Made by a program: the position numbers and the translations under genes. Under the pieces are notes generated by a model, which saw nothing but the letters and a program-made list of their open reading frames with translations, was not told where the DNA came from and did no database searches. DNA of 64,000 nt from Pseudomonas entomophila (GTDB lineage: Bacteria > Pseudomonadota > Gammaproteobacteria > Pseudomonadales > Pseudomonadaceae): contig NZ_JAAMQI010000011.1 of assembly GCF_013523165.1 (NCBI RefSeq), forward strand, positions 1-64,000. Direction: 5' to 3'. How positions within the stretch are numbered: the first letter of the stretch is position 1; every line of letters begins with the position of its first letter. Positions 42,760 through 51,557 of the stretch are shown piece by piece.

Positions 42760-43725
42760 TCAGGGCTGCGCGGCCAGCTGCGGATCGTGGGGCACCACAA
42801 AGCCGCTGGCGAAGGTCGGCGTCACGTCGAGGCGGGCGTTCATCAGGCCGTGCGCGTGATAGAAATCGGCCGTGGCCTGCTGCACGGCCACGGTCTGCGG
42901 GTCGATCGCCTGCCAGCGCAGGTGGCGCCGTTCGAACTGCAGGCGCGCAGCGTCCTCGGGGAAGCCGATGATCGCGGCCAAGGTCTTCGAGTAGCTGTCC
43001 AGGTGCTGGTTGGCCCAGACCTGGGCGCCTGCCAGACGCGTGAGGTAATCCTGCAGGGCCGCGCGCCGTGGGGCATCGCCCAGGGCCTCGTCGGTCGCGG
43101 CCAGGAAGCTGTTGCCGCTGGACAGCCCACGCCCATTGACCAGCACCCTCCCCTGGCCGCTCAGTTCGGCCAGCGCGGTGTAGGGCTCCCAGGTCGCCCA
43201 GGCGTCCACCGAACCGTTGGCCAGCGCGATCTTGGCATCCACCGGCCCCAGGAAGCGCAGCGCCACGTCCTGCTCGCTCAAGCCGGCCTGGTCGAGGGCC
43301 TTGAGCGCCAGGTGATGGCCGATCGAGCCGCGACCGGTGGCGATGCGCTTGCCCTTGAGGTCGGCCGCGCTGTGCAGCGGTGCATCGGGGCGAACCAGCA
43401 CGGCCGTGCCATAGGGGTCGGAGGTGTCCACGGCAATGGCCTTGACCGGCGCGCCCGACGCCAGCACGAACAGCAGCGGCGCATCACCGATGATGCCGGC
43501 GTCGAGGGCACCGGCATTGAGCGCTTCGGCCAAGGGCGCTGCGGCGGGGAACTCGGCCCAGCGGATGTCGTAAGGCAGGTCGCGCAAGGCGTCGGCCGCT
43601 TCCAGCTGGGCGCGCATGTTGCCCTTCTGGTCGCCGATGCGCAGGGTCAGGCGCTCGGCAGCGCCGGCCTGGCTGGCCAGCAGCAGGGCCGCTGCCAGGG
43701 TGAGCAGCTTCGATCGGATGGGCAT
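42760..43725 (-). CDS. sulfonate-type ABC substrate-binding protein (SsuA-like)
   Basis: A 321-residue periplasmic protein with signal peptide (MPIRSKLLTLAAALLLASQAGA). 'LTLRIGDQKGNMRAQLEAADALRDLPYDIRWAEFPAAAPLAEALNAGALDAG' matches the SsuA/TauA family, and 'DAWATWEPYTALAE' is the usual hinge motif. It differs enough from the next gene's product to suggest a different ligand. It is first in its operon and divergent from a LysR gene, with a LysR box between them. Confidence 0.9.
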   Translation of the reverse strand: MPIRSKLLTLAAALLLASQAGAAERLTLRIGDQKGNMRAQLEAADALRDLPYDIRWAEFPAAAPLAEALNAGALDAGIIGDAPLLFVLASGAPVKAIAVDTSDPYGTAVLVRPDAPLHSAADLKGKRIATGRGSIGHHLALKALDQAGLSEQDVALRFLGPVDAKIALANGSVDAWATWEPYTALAELSGQGRVLVNGRGLSSGNSFLAATDEALGDAPRRAALQDYLTRLAGAQVWANQHLDSYSKTLAAIIGFPEDAARLQFERRHLRWQAIDPQTVAVQQATADFYHAHGLMNARLDVTPTFASGFVVPHDPQLAAQP

Positions 43726-43811
43726 GGGGTTCCTCGGTATCTGGGCAGGCTGCGTCGTGCAGCCCTGGACGAGCGACTCTAACGGGATCTTCCTGATAAA
43801 TTAAATTGATT

Positions 43812-43826
43812 TTAGGAATAACCTAA
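43812..43826. promoter_or_regulatory. candidate LysR box
   Basis: TTAGG-AATAA-CCTAA is a perfect dyad that fits T-N11-A. It lies in the AT-rich 180-base gap between the divergent SsuA-like and LysR genes, 86 bases from the binding-protein start and 79 from the regulator start. It is the best candidate site for the adjacent LysR protein. Confidence 0.6.
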
Positions 43827-43905
43827 TATGCGTTTTTATCCGATAGAATCCCCAATGAGATGAGGCCTGTGCCTCGTGTTTCCGTCCGACCTGTGAGCAC
43901 CGCTG

Positions 43906-44793
43906 ATGAAAATCGATGATATGGACGCCTTCGTGGCGGTCATCCGTTGCCAGTCCACCAACCTGGCCGCCGAGGCCCTGCAACTGACGCAACCGGCCGT
44001 CACCCGCCGCGTGCAGAACTTCGAGCAGGACCTGGGCGCCACGCTGCTCGACCGCCACACCAAGCCGCTCAAGCCCACCCCCATGGGGCTGCGGGTGTAC
44101 CAGCAGTGCAAGGCCATCCTGCGCGAGATCGATGCCCTGCGCGAGCTGGTGGCCAACCAGGGCGCCCCCTCCGGCACCCTGCGCCTGGGCGTGCCGCAAA
44201 CCCTGGGCGACGTGGTGCTGCTCGAGGCGCTGGCGCGGATCCGCGAAGCCTACCCGCCCCTGCGCACCCAGGTCAGCAGTGGCTGGGGCAGCAGCCTGAT
44301 CACCCGCATGGAGAACGGCGAGCTGGATGCGGCGGCGGCCCTGTTTCCCGCGGGCAAGATCTTCCCCGAGGGCATCGCCAGCCAGTCGCTCGCTCGGATG
44401 CCGCTGAAGGTGGTCACCGCCAAGGGCAGCGCCCGGCGCACGCAGACGCTCAAGGACTGCTACACCCGTGGCTGGGTGCTCAACCCCGACGGCTGCGGCT
44501 TCCGGGCCGGCCTGCAACGCGCGCTGAGCGAGCAGGGGTTGAGCCTGTCAATCAACCTGGAGACCTTCGGCACCGAGCTGCAGCTGGGCCTGGTCGCCAG
44601 TGGTCAGGGCCTGGGGCTGGTGCCTGAACCGCTGCTCGAGGTCAGTCGCCATCGGGCGGCGCTCGATGTGCTGAACGTCAGCGATTTCAAGCCGCAGGTG
44701 GATTTATGGCTGTTCCACCCGCGCTACCTGGGCAACCTGCAGGAGCCCGTGGAGCTGTTCGGCGAAATCGCGGGGCGAATGCTGATGCAGTGA
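43906..44793 (+). CDS. LysR-family regulator of the sulfur-type locus
   Basis: A 295-residue LysR protein with N-terminal HTH (MKIDDMDAFVAVIRCQSTNLAAEALQLTQPAVTRRVQNFEQDLG) and an effector domain ('GTLRLGVPQTLGDVVLLEAL', 'GLVASGQGLGLVPEPLL'). The spacing in the HTH and lack of CysB-specific residues make it a separate LysR group, not CysB itself. By position it controls the divergent binding-protein genes and possibly the downstream operon. Confidence 0.9.
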   Translation: MKIDDMDAFVAVIRCQSTNLAAEALQLTQPAVTRRVQNFEQDLGATLLDRHTKPLKPTPMGLRVYQQCKAILREIDALRELVANQGAPSGTLRLGVPQTLGDVVLLEALARIREAYPPLRTQVSSGWGSSLITRMENGELDAAAALFPAGKIFPEGIASQSLARMPLKVVTAKGSARRTQTLKDCYTRGWVLNPDGCGFRAGLQRALSEQGLSLSINLETFGTELQLGLVASGQGLGLVPEPLLEVSRHRAALDVLNVSDFKPQVDLWLFHPRYLGNLQEPVELFGEIAGRMLMQ

Positions 44794-44876
44794 GCGTCGA
44801 TCGTGAACGATGCGGGGAGAAAACCCTCCTGATCACCCTGTATCCATGGACCTGTAAATGCGCATCACGCATAACC

Positions 44877-44895
44877 ATGAATACTATAAATTCAT
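44877..44895. promoter_or_regulatory. AT-rich dyad upstream of the flavoprotein operon
   Basis: ATGAAT-N7-ATTCAT is a perfect 6-bp inverted repeat in a very AT-rich 60-base segment, about 97 bases before the start at 44992. Such AT-rich segments precede sulfate-starvation genes controlled by CysB-type regulators, but the match is by composition only. Confidence 0.35.
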
Positions 44896-44991
44896 AAAAC
44901 AAATAATTAGCATAGAACCAAAAAGACTTTTACAGGCTTCATCCATACGAATACGGTCTTAGCCAGACACCGTCATTCAGGGATGAACCCC

Positions 44992-46125
44992 ATGCGTCAC
45001 CCTTCCGACAGCGCCTTGGCCGAACTGACCCAGGCCCTTGCCCTCCAGGCCGAGCGCTACGACCGCAGTGCTCGCTTCCCCCAGGACAACATCGACCTGC
45101 TGCACCGTCACGGCCTGCTCGCCTTCACCGTGCCGCAGGCCCTGGGCGGCGCCGGTGCGAGCCTTGCCGAGGCCCGCCGGGTCATCGGCGCGCTCGGCAA
45201 GGGCGACCCGGCCACCGCCCTGATCGTGGCGATGCAGTACCTGCAGCACGTGCGTCTGCAGGCACACACCGACTGGCCCGACGCCTTGCGTCAGCGCGTG
45301 GCCGTCGAGGCCGTGCACCAGGGCGCGCTGATCAATGCACTGCGTGTCGAGCCCGAGCTGGGCAGTCCCACCCGTGGCGGCCTGCCTGCCACCGTGGCGC
45401 GGCGCACGGCCGATGGCTGGCGCCTGAGCGGGCGCAAGCTCTACGCGACCGGGAGTCATGGTTTGACGTGGCTGCTGGTCTGGGCCCGCAGCGACGACCC
45501 CGACCCGTTGGTGGGCAGCTTTCTGGTACACCGTGACACGCCCGGCATCACCATCGTCGACACCTGGGACCACCTGGGCATGCGTGCCACCTGCAGCCAC
45601 GAGGTGCGCTTCGACGAGGTGCCGCTCCCGCTCGAGCACGCCGTGAGCGTCAGCCCCGCCAGCGCACCGAGGGCCGAGCTCGATGCCGAGGGCCTGGTCT
45701 GGATGGCCGTGCTGCTGTCGGCGGTGTACGACGGCGTGGCCCGCGCCGCCCGTGACTGGCTGGCGACGTTCCTCACGCAGCGCGCCCCGTCCAACCTGGG
45801 CGCGCCCCTGGCCAGCCTGCCACGCTTCGAGACCGTGCTCGGGCGGATCGACACGCTCCTGTTCGCCAACCAGAGCCTGCTCGACGCGGCCACGACCGGG
45901 CAGGTCGCCGGGCCCCATGCCGGCCAGCTCAAGCACTTGGTCAGCGCCAACGCCATCCAGGCCGTGGAACTTGCCCTCGAGGCGGCCGGCAACCCTGGGC
46001 TGTCGCGGCACAACCCGCTGGAGCGGCACTACCGCGACGTGCTCTGCAGCCGGATTCATACCCCACAGGACGATGCCGTCTTCACTCAGGTCGGGCGTGC
46101 GGCGCTGGCGCAGGTGCCCGCATGA
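44992..46125 (+). CDS. acyl-CoA dehydrogenase-fold flavoprotein (DszC/SfnB-like)
   Basis: A 377-residue flavoprotein of the acyl-CoA dehydrogenase fold: 'HGLLAFTVPQALGGAGASLAEARRVIGALGKGDPATALIVAMQYL' (N-terminal helices), 'WRLSGRKLYATGSHGLTWLLVWAR' (beta domain). The acidic catalytic base of true acyl-CoA dehydrogenases is not evident, as in sulfur-related monooxygenases such as DszC/SfnC and in SfnB. It probably acts with FMNH2 in organosulfur use. I use the ATG at 44992 with CAGGG at a good distance; one at 44983 is also open. Its TGA overlaps the next ATG. Confidence 0.85.
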   Translation: MRHPSDSALAELTQALALQAERYDRSARFPQDNIDLLHRHGLLAFTVPQALGGAGASLAEARRVIGALGKGDPATALIVAMQYLQHVRLQAHTDWPDALRQRVAVEAVHQGALINALRVEPELGSPTRGGLPATVARRTADGWRLSGRKLYATGSHGLTWLLVWARSDDPDPLVGSFLVHRDTPGITIVDTWDHLGMRATCSHEVRFDEVPLPLEHAVSVSPASAPRAELDAEGLVWMAVLLSAVYDGVARAARDWLATFLTQRAPSNLGAPLASLPRFETVLGRIDTLLFANQSLLDAATTGQVAGPHAGQLKHLVSANAIQAVELALEAAGNPGLSRHNPLERHYRDVLCSRIHTPQDDAVFTQVGRAALAQVPA

Positions 46126-47054
46126 GCCGCTCGATCATCGCCAGCCAGCTCGACGCCTCGGCCAACCAGGCCCTGCGCCAGCAGTTGCCAGGCCACGACG
46201 TCCTCGACGTGCGTCCCGGCCAACTGACCCTCGACGCCCCTGCCGACGTCTTCATCGTGCGTCCGGTCGACGTGAGCGAGACGCCGCCGTCGGGGTGGCC
46301 CTGGCAGGTGAAGTGGGTGCAGCTCACGTCCTCGGGCATCGACGCCTACCCCGACTGGCTGCTCGAGGGCACGCCGGTGACCACCGGCAAGGGCGCCAAC
46401 GCCGAACATGTGGCCGAATTCGTCCTGGCCCTGGTGTTCACCGCGGCCAAGCACCTGCCGGGGCTGTGGGTCAAGGACGCCCACTGGCGCCTGACGCCGC
46501 TGGCGCCGGTGCGCGGGCGCACGCTGGGCATCCTGGGTTTCGGCAGCATCGGCCAGTGCGTGGCCCGCAAGGCCGTGGCCCTGGGGATGCGGGTGCTGGC
46601 CACCGGCCGCCCTGGTCAGGCCATCGCCGACCTGCCCGGCGTGACCGCTGCGCCGGACCTGCACACGCTGTTCGCCGAGAGCGACCACGTGGTGCTGGCG
46701 GCCCCGCTCACCGCCGCCACGCGCGGCCTGGTCGATCGCCAGGTCCTGGCCCAGGCGCGTCCCGGCCTGCATGTGATCAACGTGGCCCGGGGCGGGCTGC
46801 TCGACCACCACGCCCTGCTCGAGGCACTGGACAGCGGGCGGGTGGGTCGCGCCAGCCTGGACGTCACCGAGCCTGAACCGCTGCCGGCCGGCCACCCGCT
46901 GTACCGGCATCCGCACGTCTTTCTCTCACCGCACACGTCGGCGATCTCCACGGCGGGCTGCCCGGACCTGATCGACGCCTTCGTCGCCAACTTTCACCGC
47001 TACCGCGCACGCACGCCCTTGGCCAACCTGGTCGACCGCGTGCGCGGCTACTGA
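46122..47054 (+). CDS. D-2-hydroxyacid dehydrogenase
   Basis: A 310-residue NAD-dependent D-hydroxyacid dehydrogenase. The NAD motif is 'LGILGFGSIGQCVARKA'. Catalytic Arg ('NVARGG'), Glu ('DVTEPEP') and His ('SPHTSA') are present. It should interconvert a 2-oxoacid and D-2-hydroxyacid. The start overlaps the preceding stop by four bases, and the aldolase gene follows after 16 bases, so the three probably work together. Confidence 0.92.
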   Translation: MSRSIIASQLDASANQALRQQLPGHDVLDVRPGQLTLDAPADVFIVRPVDVSETPPSGWPWQVKWVQLTSSGIDAYPDWLLEGTPVTTGKGANAEHVAEFVLALVFTAAKHLPGLWVKDAHWRLTPLAPVRGRTLGILGFGSIGQCVARKAVALGMRVLATGRPGQAIADLPGVTAAPDLHTLFAESDHVVLAAPLTAATRGLVDRQVLAQARPGLHVINVARGGLLDHHALLEALDSGRVGRASLDVTEPEPLPAGHPLYRHPHVFLSPHTSAISTAGCPDLIDAFVANFHRYRARTPLANLVDRVRGY

Positions 47055-47070
47055 TCACTGGAGCGTTCCC

Positions 47071-47865
47071 ATGAGTCCATCGCCTGCCGTCACCGCCCTG
47101 CCCGACAACGTCCGCCACCGGGTCAGCCCCGAAGAATGGGAGGTCCGGGTCAAGCTGGCCGCCGCCTACCGGCTGGCCGCGCTGTTTCGCTGGACCGACC
47201 ACATCTATACGCATTTCTCGGTCCGTGTGCCCGGGCCGCACGAGCACTTTCTGATCAATGCCTTCGGCCTGCTGTTCGACGAGATCACCGCGTCGAACCT
47301 GGTCAAGGTCGATGTCGACGGCACGATCATCAACGACCCTTCAGGGTTGGGCATCAACCAGGCCGGCTACGTGATCCATGGCGCCATCCACCGTGCACGC
47401 CCGGACCTGCACGCCGTGCTGCACACCCATACCCGCGACGGCGCAGCGGTGTCGGCCCAGCGCGATGGGCTGTTGCCGGTCTCGCAGCATGCCCTGGCCT
47501 ACTACAGCCGTGTGGTCTACCACGACTACGAAGGCGTCGCCCTGGACCTGGACGAGCAGCAACGGCTGGTGGCCAACCTGGGCCAGAGCAACATCCTCAT
47601 CCTGCGCAACCACGGGCTGCTCACCGCCGGCGTCAGTGTGGAGCACGCCTTTCGCGAACTGCACGGGCTGGAACGCGCCTGCAACATCCAGATCGCGGCT
47701 CAGGCAGGCGGTCACGGTCAGGTGCTGCACGCCTCGCCTGCGGCCATCGCCAAGGTGCATGAACAGTCGAAGCGGTTTTCCGACGGCAAGGGGGACGGCA
47801 TCCAGCGGCATTGGGACGCGCTGATCCGCCAGCTGGACCGCGAGGGGCGTGATTACCAGGGTTGA
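47071..47865 (+). CDS. class II aldolase/adducin-family protein
   Basis: A 264-residue class II aldolase. The zinc site is 'HTHTRDG' with a further His in the 'LRNHGLLTAG' motif, and 'FRWTDHIYTHFSVRVPGPHEHFLINAFGLLFDEI' is the usual N-terminal part. It could cleave or epimerise a hydroxy- or sulfo-sugar-like compound. Such a gene beside a flavoprotein and a hydroxyacid dehydrogenase suggests processing of the carbon skeleton left after desulfonation; this is inference. Confidence 0.9.
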   Translation: MSPSPAVTALPDNVRHRVSPEEWEVRVKLAAAYRLAALFRWTDHIYTHFSVRVPGPHEHFLINAFGLLFDEITASNLVKVDVDGTIINDPSGLGINQAGYVIHGAIHRARPDLHAVLHTHTRDGAAVSAQRDGLLPVSQHALAYYSRVVYHDYEGVALDLDEQQRLVANLGQSNILILRNHGLLTAGVSVEHAFRELHGLERACNIQIAAQAGGHGQVLHASPAAIAKVHEQSKRFSDGKGDGIQRHWDALIRQLDREGRDYQG

Positions 47866-47893
47866 CGCCCCCCGGCCGGTGCTTGTTCGACCG

Positions 47894-47990
47894 CTTCGCG
47901 GGCAAGCCCGCTCCCACACAGGCGCGGCGGCGTTCTGACAACTTGGCAGTGCGCTCCACCTGTGGAAGCGGGCTTGCCCGCGATGGGCTG
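47894..47990. repeat. inverted REP pair (REPIN)
   Basis: CGCGGGCAAGCCCGCTCCCAC (about 47897-47917) and its complement around 47964-47984 face each other across about 45 bases. It lies between the aldolase gene and the ABC binding protein gene and may affect mRNA stability between the two parts of the operon. Confidence 0.85.
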
Positions 47991-48074
47991 CCAGACAGCC
48001 CTTGAAAAAGGTGGACTTGCCGATGAAACGTCGGCGCCCGCACTCACGTTCATTGCTCTGGAAGGATGCTTCAC

Positions 48075-49694
48075 ATGCCTGCACTGCACCGCCTGTTCGC
48101 CCTCGGGGCCCTGGCCCTGGCGTTGACCGCCTGCTCGCCGGCCGACGACCACACGGCCAGCAACACGCTCAACATCGCCTTCTGGGGGGACAACACCACC
48201 TTGGTCAGCGTCGATCCGTTCCAAGTGTACTGGCTCGAGCACCGCGTGCTGCTGCGCAACGTCGCCGAGTCGCTCACCGACCAGGACCCAGAGACCGGGC
48301 GCCTCATTCCCTGGCTGGCGACGCGCTGGGACATCAGTGCCGACGCCTTGAGCTACACCTTCCACTTGCGCCAGGACGTCACCTTCAGCAACGGCGAGCG
48401 CTTCGACGCCCAGGCCGTGAAGACCGCCTTCGACAGCAACAAGGCCTTCGCCACCCAACTGCCGGCCACCTTCGGCGCGACCTACCTGGCCGGCTACGAC
48501 CATGCCGAGGTGGTCGATGCGTTCACCGTGCGCCTGGTCCTGTCCACGCCCAACGCCGGTTTTCTGCAAGCCACGTCCACCACCAACCTGGCGATCCTCG
48601 CCCCGGCCAGCTACGCACTGACGGCCCAGGAACGGTCGCTGGGCAAGATCATCGGCACCGGGCCGTTCATCCTCGAGCACTACACCCCGGAGGTCGGTGC
48701 GCGGCTGGTCAGGCGCGACGACTACGCCTGGCCCTCGGCCAACCTGCACAACCGCGGGGCAGCGCACCTGGAGGCCGTGGAGGTCCGCTACATCCCCGAA
48801 GAAAGCGTGCGCAACGGCCTGTTCCTGCAGGGCAAGGCCGACATCCTGTGGCCCCGCTACCCGTTCTCGGAGGTCGACGTGCAGCTTCTGCAGTCCAAGG
48901 GCGCGACCCTGCAGAGTCGCTCGCTGCCCGGCCCGGCGCTGAACCTCTACCCCAACACCCGCAACCCGCGTCTGCTCGCCGACCGCCAGGTGCGCCTGGC
49001 GCTGCAAAAGGCCATCGATCGCACCAGCTACGCACACACCGTGTTCAACGCCGAGTTCCCGGTGGTCAGCGGCGTGTACGACACCACCACGCCGTACTTC
49101 AAGTCGCAGCGCGCCAAGCTCGCCCATGACCCCAAGGGCGCCGAGCAGCTGCTCGAGGCCGCAGGCTGGCACAAGGGCGACGACGGCTACCGGCACAAGA
49201 ACGGCCAGCGCCTGACCCTGCGCTACAACCTGACCCCGGTCGAAAGCGCCGGTGACGTGCTGGTGCAGGATCAACTGCGCCAGGTCGGCATCGACCTCAA
49301 GCTCAACGTGCTGACCCGGGCCGAATGGGTGGCCGGCAATGCCGCCGGCAACTACGACCTGACCTCCACCTACATGACCCGGGCCGACCCGATCATCCTG
49401 CAGACCATCCTCGACCCACGGGCCGCCAACAGCGCCACGCTGGCCACCAATGCCTACGCGCCCGACGTGCTGGCCCAGGCCCAGACGCTGTTCGACCGCG
49501 GCCTCACCGCCACCGCCGATTCGCAACGCGCCAGCGCCTACGGACAATTGCAGGACCTGCTGGTCGACGAAGCGTCCGCGTTTCCGCTGTACGAACGTGT
49601 CTGGCAAGCCGCCACCGCGCCGCGGGTCAAGGACTTCCGCTGGACGGCCGAAGGCTTCGCCCTGTTCAGCGACATTCAGGTCGCCCAGCCATGA
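48075..49694 (+). CDS. peptide/nickel-type ABC substrate-binding lipoprotein
   Basis: A 539-residue family 5 binding protein (DppA/OppA-like). The first 20 residues form a lipoprotein signal with lipobox L-T-A-C (LALALTACSP). 'LNIAFWGDNTTLVSVDPFQVYWLEHRVLLRNVAESLTDQDPETG' and 'YTFHLRQDVTFSNGERFDAQAVK' are family motifs. In sulfur loci such proteins bind sulfonates or thio-compounds as well as peptides. I set the start at 48075, with GGAAGG about 10 bases upstream; an ATG at 48066 is too close. It overlaps the next gene by four bases. Confidence 0.92.
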   Translation: MPALHRLFALGALALALTACSPADDHTASNTLNIAFWGDNTTLVSVDPFQVYWLEHRVLLRNVAESLTDQDPETGRLIPWLATRWDISADALSYTFHLRQDVTFSNGERFDAQAVKTAFDSNKAFATQLPATFGATYLAGYDHAEVVDAFTVRLVLSTPNAGFLQATSTTNLAILAPASYALTAQERSLGKIIGTGPFILEHYTPEVGARLVRRDDYAWPSANLHNRGAAHLEAVEVRYIPEESVRNGLFLQGKADILWPRYPFSEVDVQLLQSKGATLQSRSLPGPALNLYPNTRNPRLLADRQVRLALQKAIDRTSYAHTVFNAEFPVVSGVYDTTTPYFKSQRAKLAHDPKGAEQLLEAAGWHKGDDGYRHKNGQRLTLRYNLTPVESAGDVLVQDQLRQVGIDLKLNVLTRAEWVAGNAAGNYDLTSTYMTRADPIILQTILDPRAANSATLATNAYAPDVLAQAQTLFDRGLTATADSQRASAYGQLQDLLVDEASAFPLYERVWQAATAPRVKDFRWTAEGFALFSDIQVAQP

Positions 49695-50641
49695 GGCGCT
49701 ACCTGATCGGCCGTGTCGGGCAAGCCCTGCTGGTGCTGTGGGGCGCCTACACCCTCACCTATTTCATCCTCTACCTGCTGCCGGGCGACACCCTGGCGAT
49801 CATGCTCAGCGCCTCGGGCCTGGAGGCCGATGGCCTGTCGCCCGACGACCTGGCCAAGGCGCGGGCCTACTACGGGCTGGACAAGGGCCCCTTCGAACAG
49901 TACGCCGACCTGCTCTGGAGAGCCCTGCACGGCGACTTCGGGCAATCGCTGTCGCTCGGCCGGCCGGTCACCGCGCTGCTGGCCGAACGCCTGCCGCAGA
50001 CCTTGGCCCTGGCCGGTGGCGCCATCGTGCTCTCCCTGCTGACCGGGATCGGCCTGGCGTGCCTGACGGCCTACGTGCAGTGGCGCCCCCTGAAGGTCGC
50101 CCTGACGCGTCTGCCGGCGCTGGGGTTTTCCGTCCCGGTGTTCTGGGTCGGGTTGCTGCTGATCCAGGTCTTCGCCTTCTCCCTCGGCTGGTTCCCGGCC
50201 ACCGGCAGCCAAGGGCTCGACAGCCTCGTGCTGCCGGCGGTCACCCTGGCCATCCCCAGCGCCGCGCTGTACGCCCAGGTGCTGCAGCGGGGTTTCCAGG
50301 ACGTCTGGCAGGCGCCTTACATCACCACGGCCTTTGCCAAGGGCCTGAGCCGGGCCCAGGTGCAGGCACGCCACGGCCTGCGTAACGCCGCCCTGCCCCT
50401 GCTGACCCTGGTCGGCCTGCAGGTGGGCAACACGGTGTCCGGCGCCGTCCTGGTGGAGACCATCTACTCACGCAATGGCGTCGGCCGTCTGGCCCAAGAG
50501 GCCGTGCTGCGTCAGGACATCCCCGTGGTGCTGGCGATCGTTGCGGTCGCCGCGGCGGCCTTCGTGGTGGTGAACCTGCTGGTCGACCTGCTCTACCCCT
50601 GCCTCGATCCACGCATCGCCCACACGGCCAAGGTGACCTGA
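49691..50641 (+). CDS. ABC transporter permease (DppB-type)
   Basis: A 316-residue permease with six helices: 'MRRYLIGRVGQALLVLWGAYTLTYFILYLLPGD' at the N terminus, the EAA loop in 'YITTAFAKGLSRAQVQARHGLRNAALPLLTLVGLQVG', and C-terminal 'DPRI'. The start overlaps the preceding stop (ATGA). It pairs with the DppC-type permease that begins two bases after its stop. Confidence 0.93.
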   Translation: MRRYLIGRVGQALLVLWGAYTLTYFILYLLPGDTLAIMLSASGLEADGLSPDDLAKARAYYGLDKGPFEQYADLLWRALHGDFGQSLSLGRPVTALLAERLPQTLALAGGAIVLSLLTGIGLACLTAYVQWRPLKVALTRLPALGFSVPVFWVGLLLIQVFAFSLGWFPATGSQGLDSLVLPAVTLAIPSAALYAQVLQRGFQDVWQAPYITTAFAKGLSRAQVQARHGLRNAALPLLTLVGLQVGNTVSGAVLVETIYSRNGVGRLAQEAVLRQDIPVVLAIVAVAAAAFVVVNLLVDLLYPCLDPRIAHTAKVT

Positions 50642-50642
50642 G

Positions 50643-51557
50643 ATGACCTTCCCCAGCCCATTACCCGCCCTCGGCACCCCAGCCCACCAGGATCCGGTGC
50701 ACCCTGCCACGGCCTGGACACGTCGCACCCGGTGGCAACGCTGGCAGCAACGGCTGACGCCGCTGCTGCGCCGCCCAGGTTTCAGCCTGGCGCTGCTGAT
50801 CGTGTCGTTCGCGCTGCTCGCCGCCGTGCTTCCGCACCTGCTGAGCAGCTTCGACCCCTATGCCACCTCGCCCGCCGACAAGCTCAGCGCGCCGAGCCTG
50901 AGGCACTGGTTCGGCACCGATGAACTGGGCCGCGACCTGTACACGCGGGTGGTCCACGGCGCGCGCCTGTCGATACTGGCCGCGTTGCTGGCGGTGGCCA
51001 TCGCCCTGGTCGGCGGGCTGACCCTGGGCGTGCTGGCCGGCTTCGCCGGTGGGCGCGTGGATGCCGTGCTGATGCGCCTGGTGGACGTGCTGCTGGCCCT
51101 GCCCGGCCTGCTGCTGGCCCTGGCCATCGTCACCGCGATCGGCTTCGGCACGGTGCCGGTGGCGCTCGCCGTGGGTGCAGGCCTGATTCCAGGCTTTGCC
51201 CGCACCACCCGCGCCGAAGTGCTGCGCGTCAAGACCCTGCCCTACGTCGAGGCCGCGCGCCTGGGCGGCGCCAGCTGGACACGCACCCTGCTGCGCCACG
51301 TCCTGCCCAATGCCTGGGGGCCGGTGGCCGTGCTCGCCACCCTCGATGTCGGTGCGGCCATTCTGGCGGCTGCCGGGCTGAGCTTCCTGGGCTTCGGCGC
51401 AGCGCCCCCCGCCGCGGAATGGGGCACGCTGATCGCCAACGGCCGGCATTTCCTGATCACGGCCCCCTGGGTATCCCTGCTACCAGGGCTGTGCCTGGTG
51501 GCGGTCGTGTTCAGCCTCAATCACCTGGCGCGCAGCGCCGAGGAACCTGCCCGATGA
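50643..51557 (+). CDS. ABC transporter permease (DppC-type)
   Basis: A 304-residue permease. The N-terminal cytoplasmic region (about 55 residues) is Pro/Arg-rich, followed by the DppC motif 'PSLRHWFGTDELGRDLYTRVVHGARLSILAAL'. The EAA loop is 'VLRVKTLPYVEAARLGGASWTRTLLRHVLPNAWGP'. It forms the channel with the DppB-type protein. Its stop overlaps the ATPase start (ATGA). Confidence 0.93.
   Translation: MTFPSPLPALGTPAHQDPVHPATAWTRRTRWQRWQQRLTPLLRRPGFSLALLIVSFALLAAVLPHLLSSFDPYATSPADKLSAPSLRHWFGTDELGRDLYTRVVHGARLSILAALLAVAIALVGGLTLGVLAGFAGGRVDAVLMRLVDVLLALPGLLLALAIVTAIGFGTVPVALAVGAGLIPGFARTTRAEVLRVKTLPYVEAARLGGASWTRTLLRHVLPNAWGPVAVLATLDVGAAILAAAGLSFLGFGAAPPAAEWGTLIANGRHFLITAPWVSLLPGLCLVAVVFSLNHLARSAEEPAR

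Noticed and set aside
48002..49129. Plus-strand frame of 375 codons overlapping the peptide-binding lipoprotein
   Set aside because: Arg/Pro/Gly-rich out-of-frame shadow typical of GC-rich genes.
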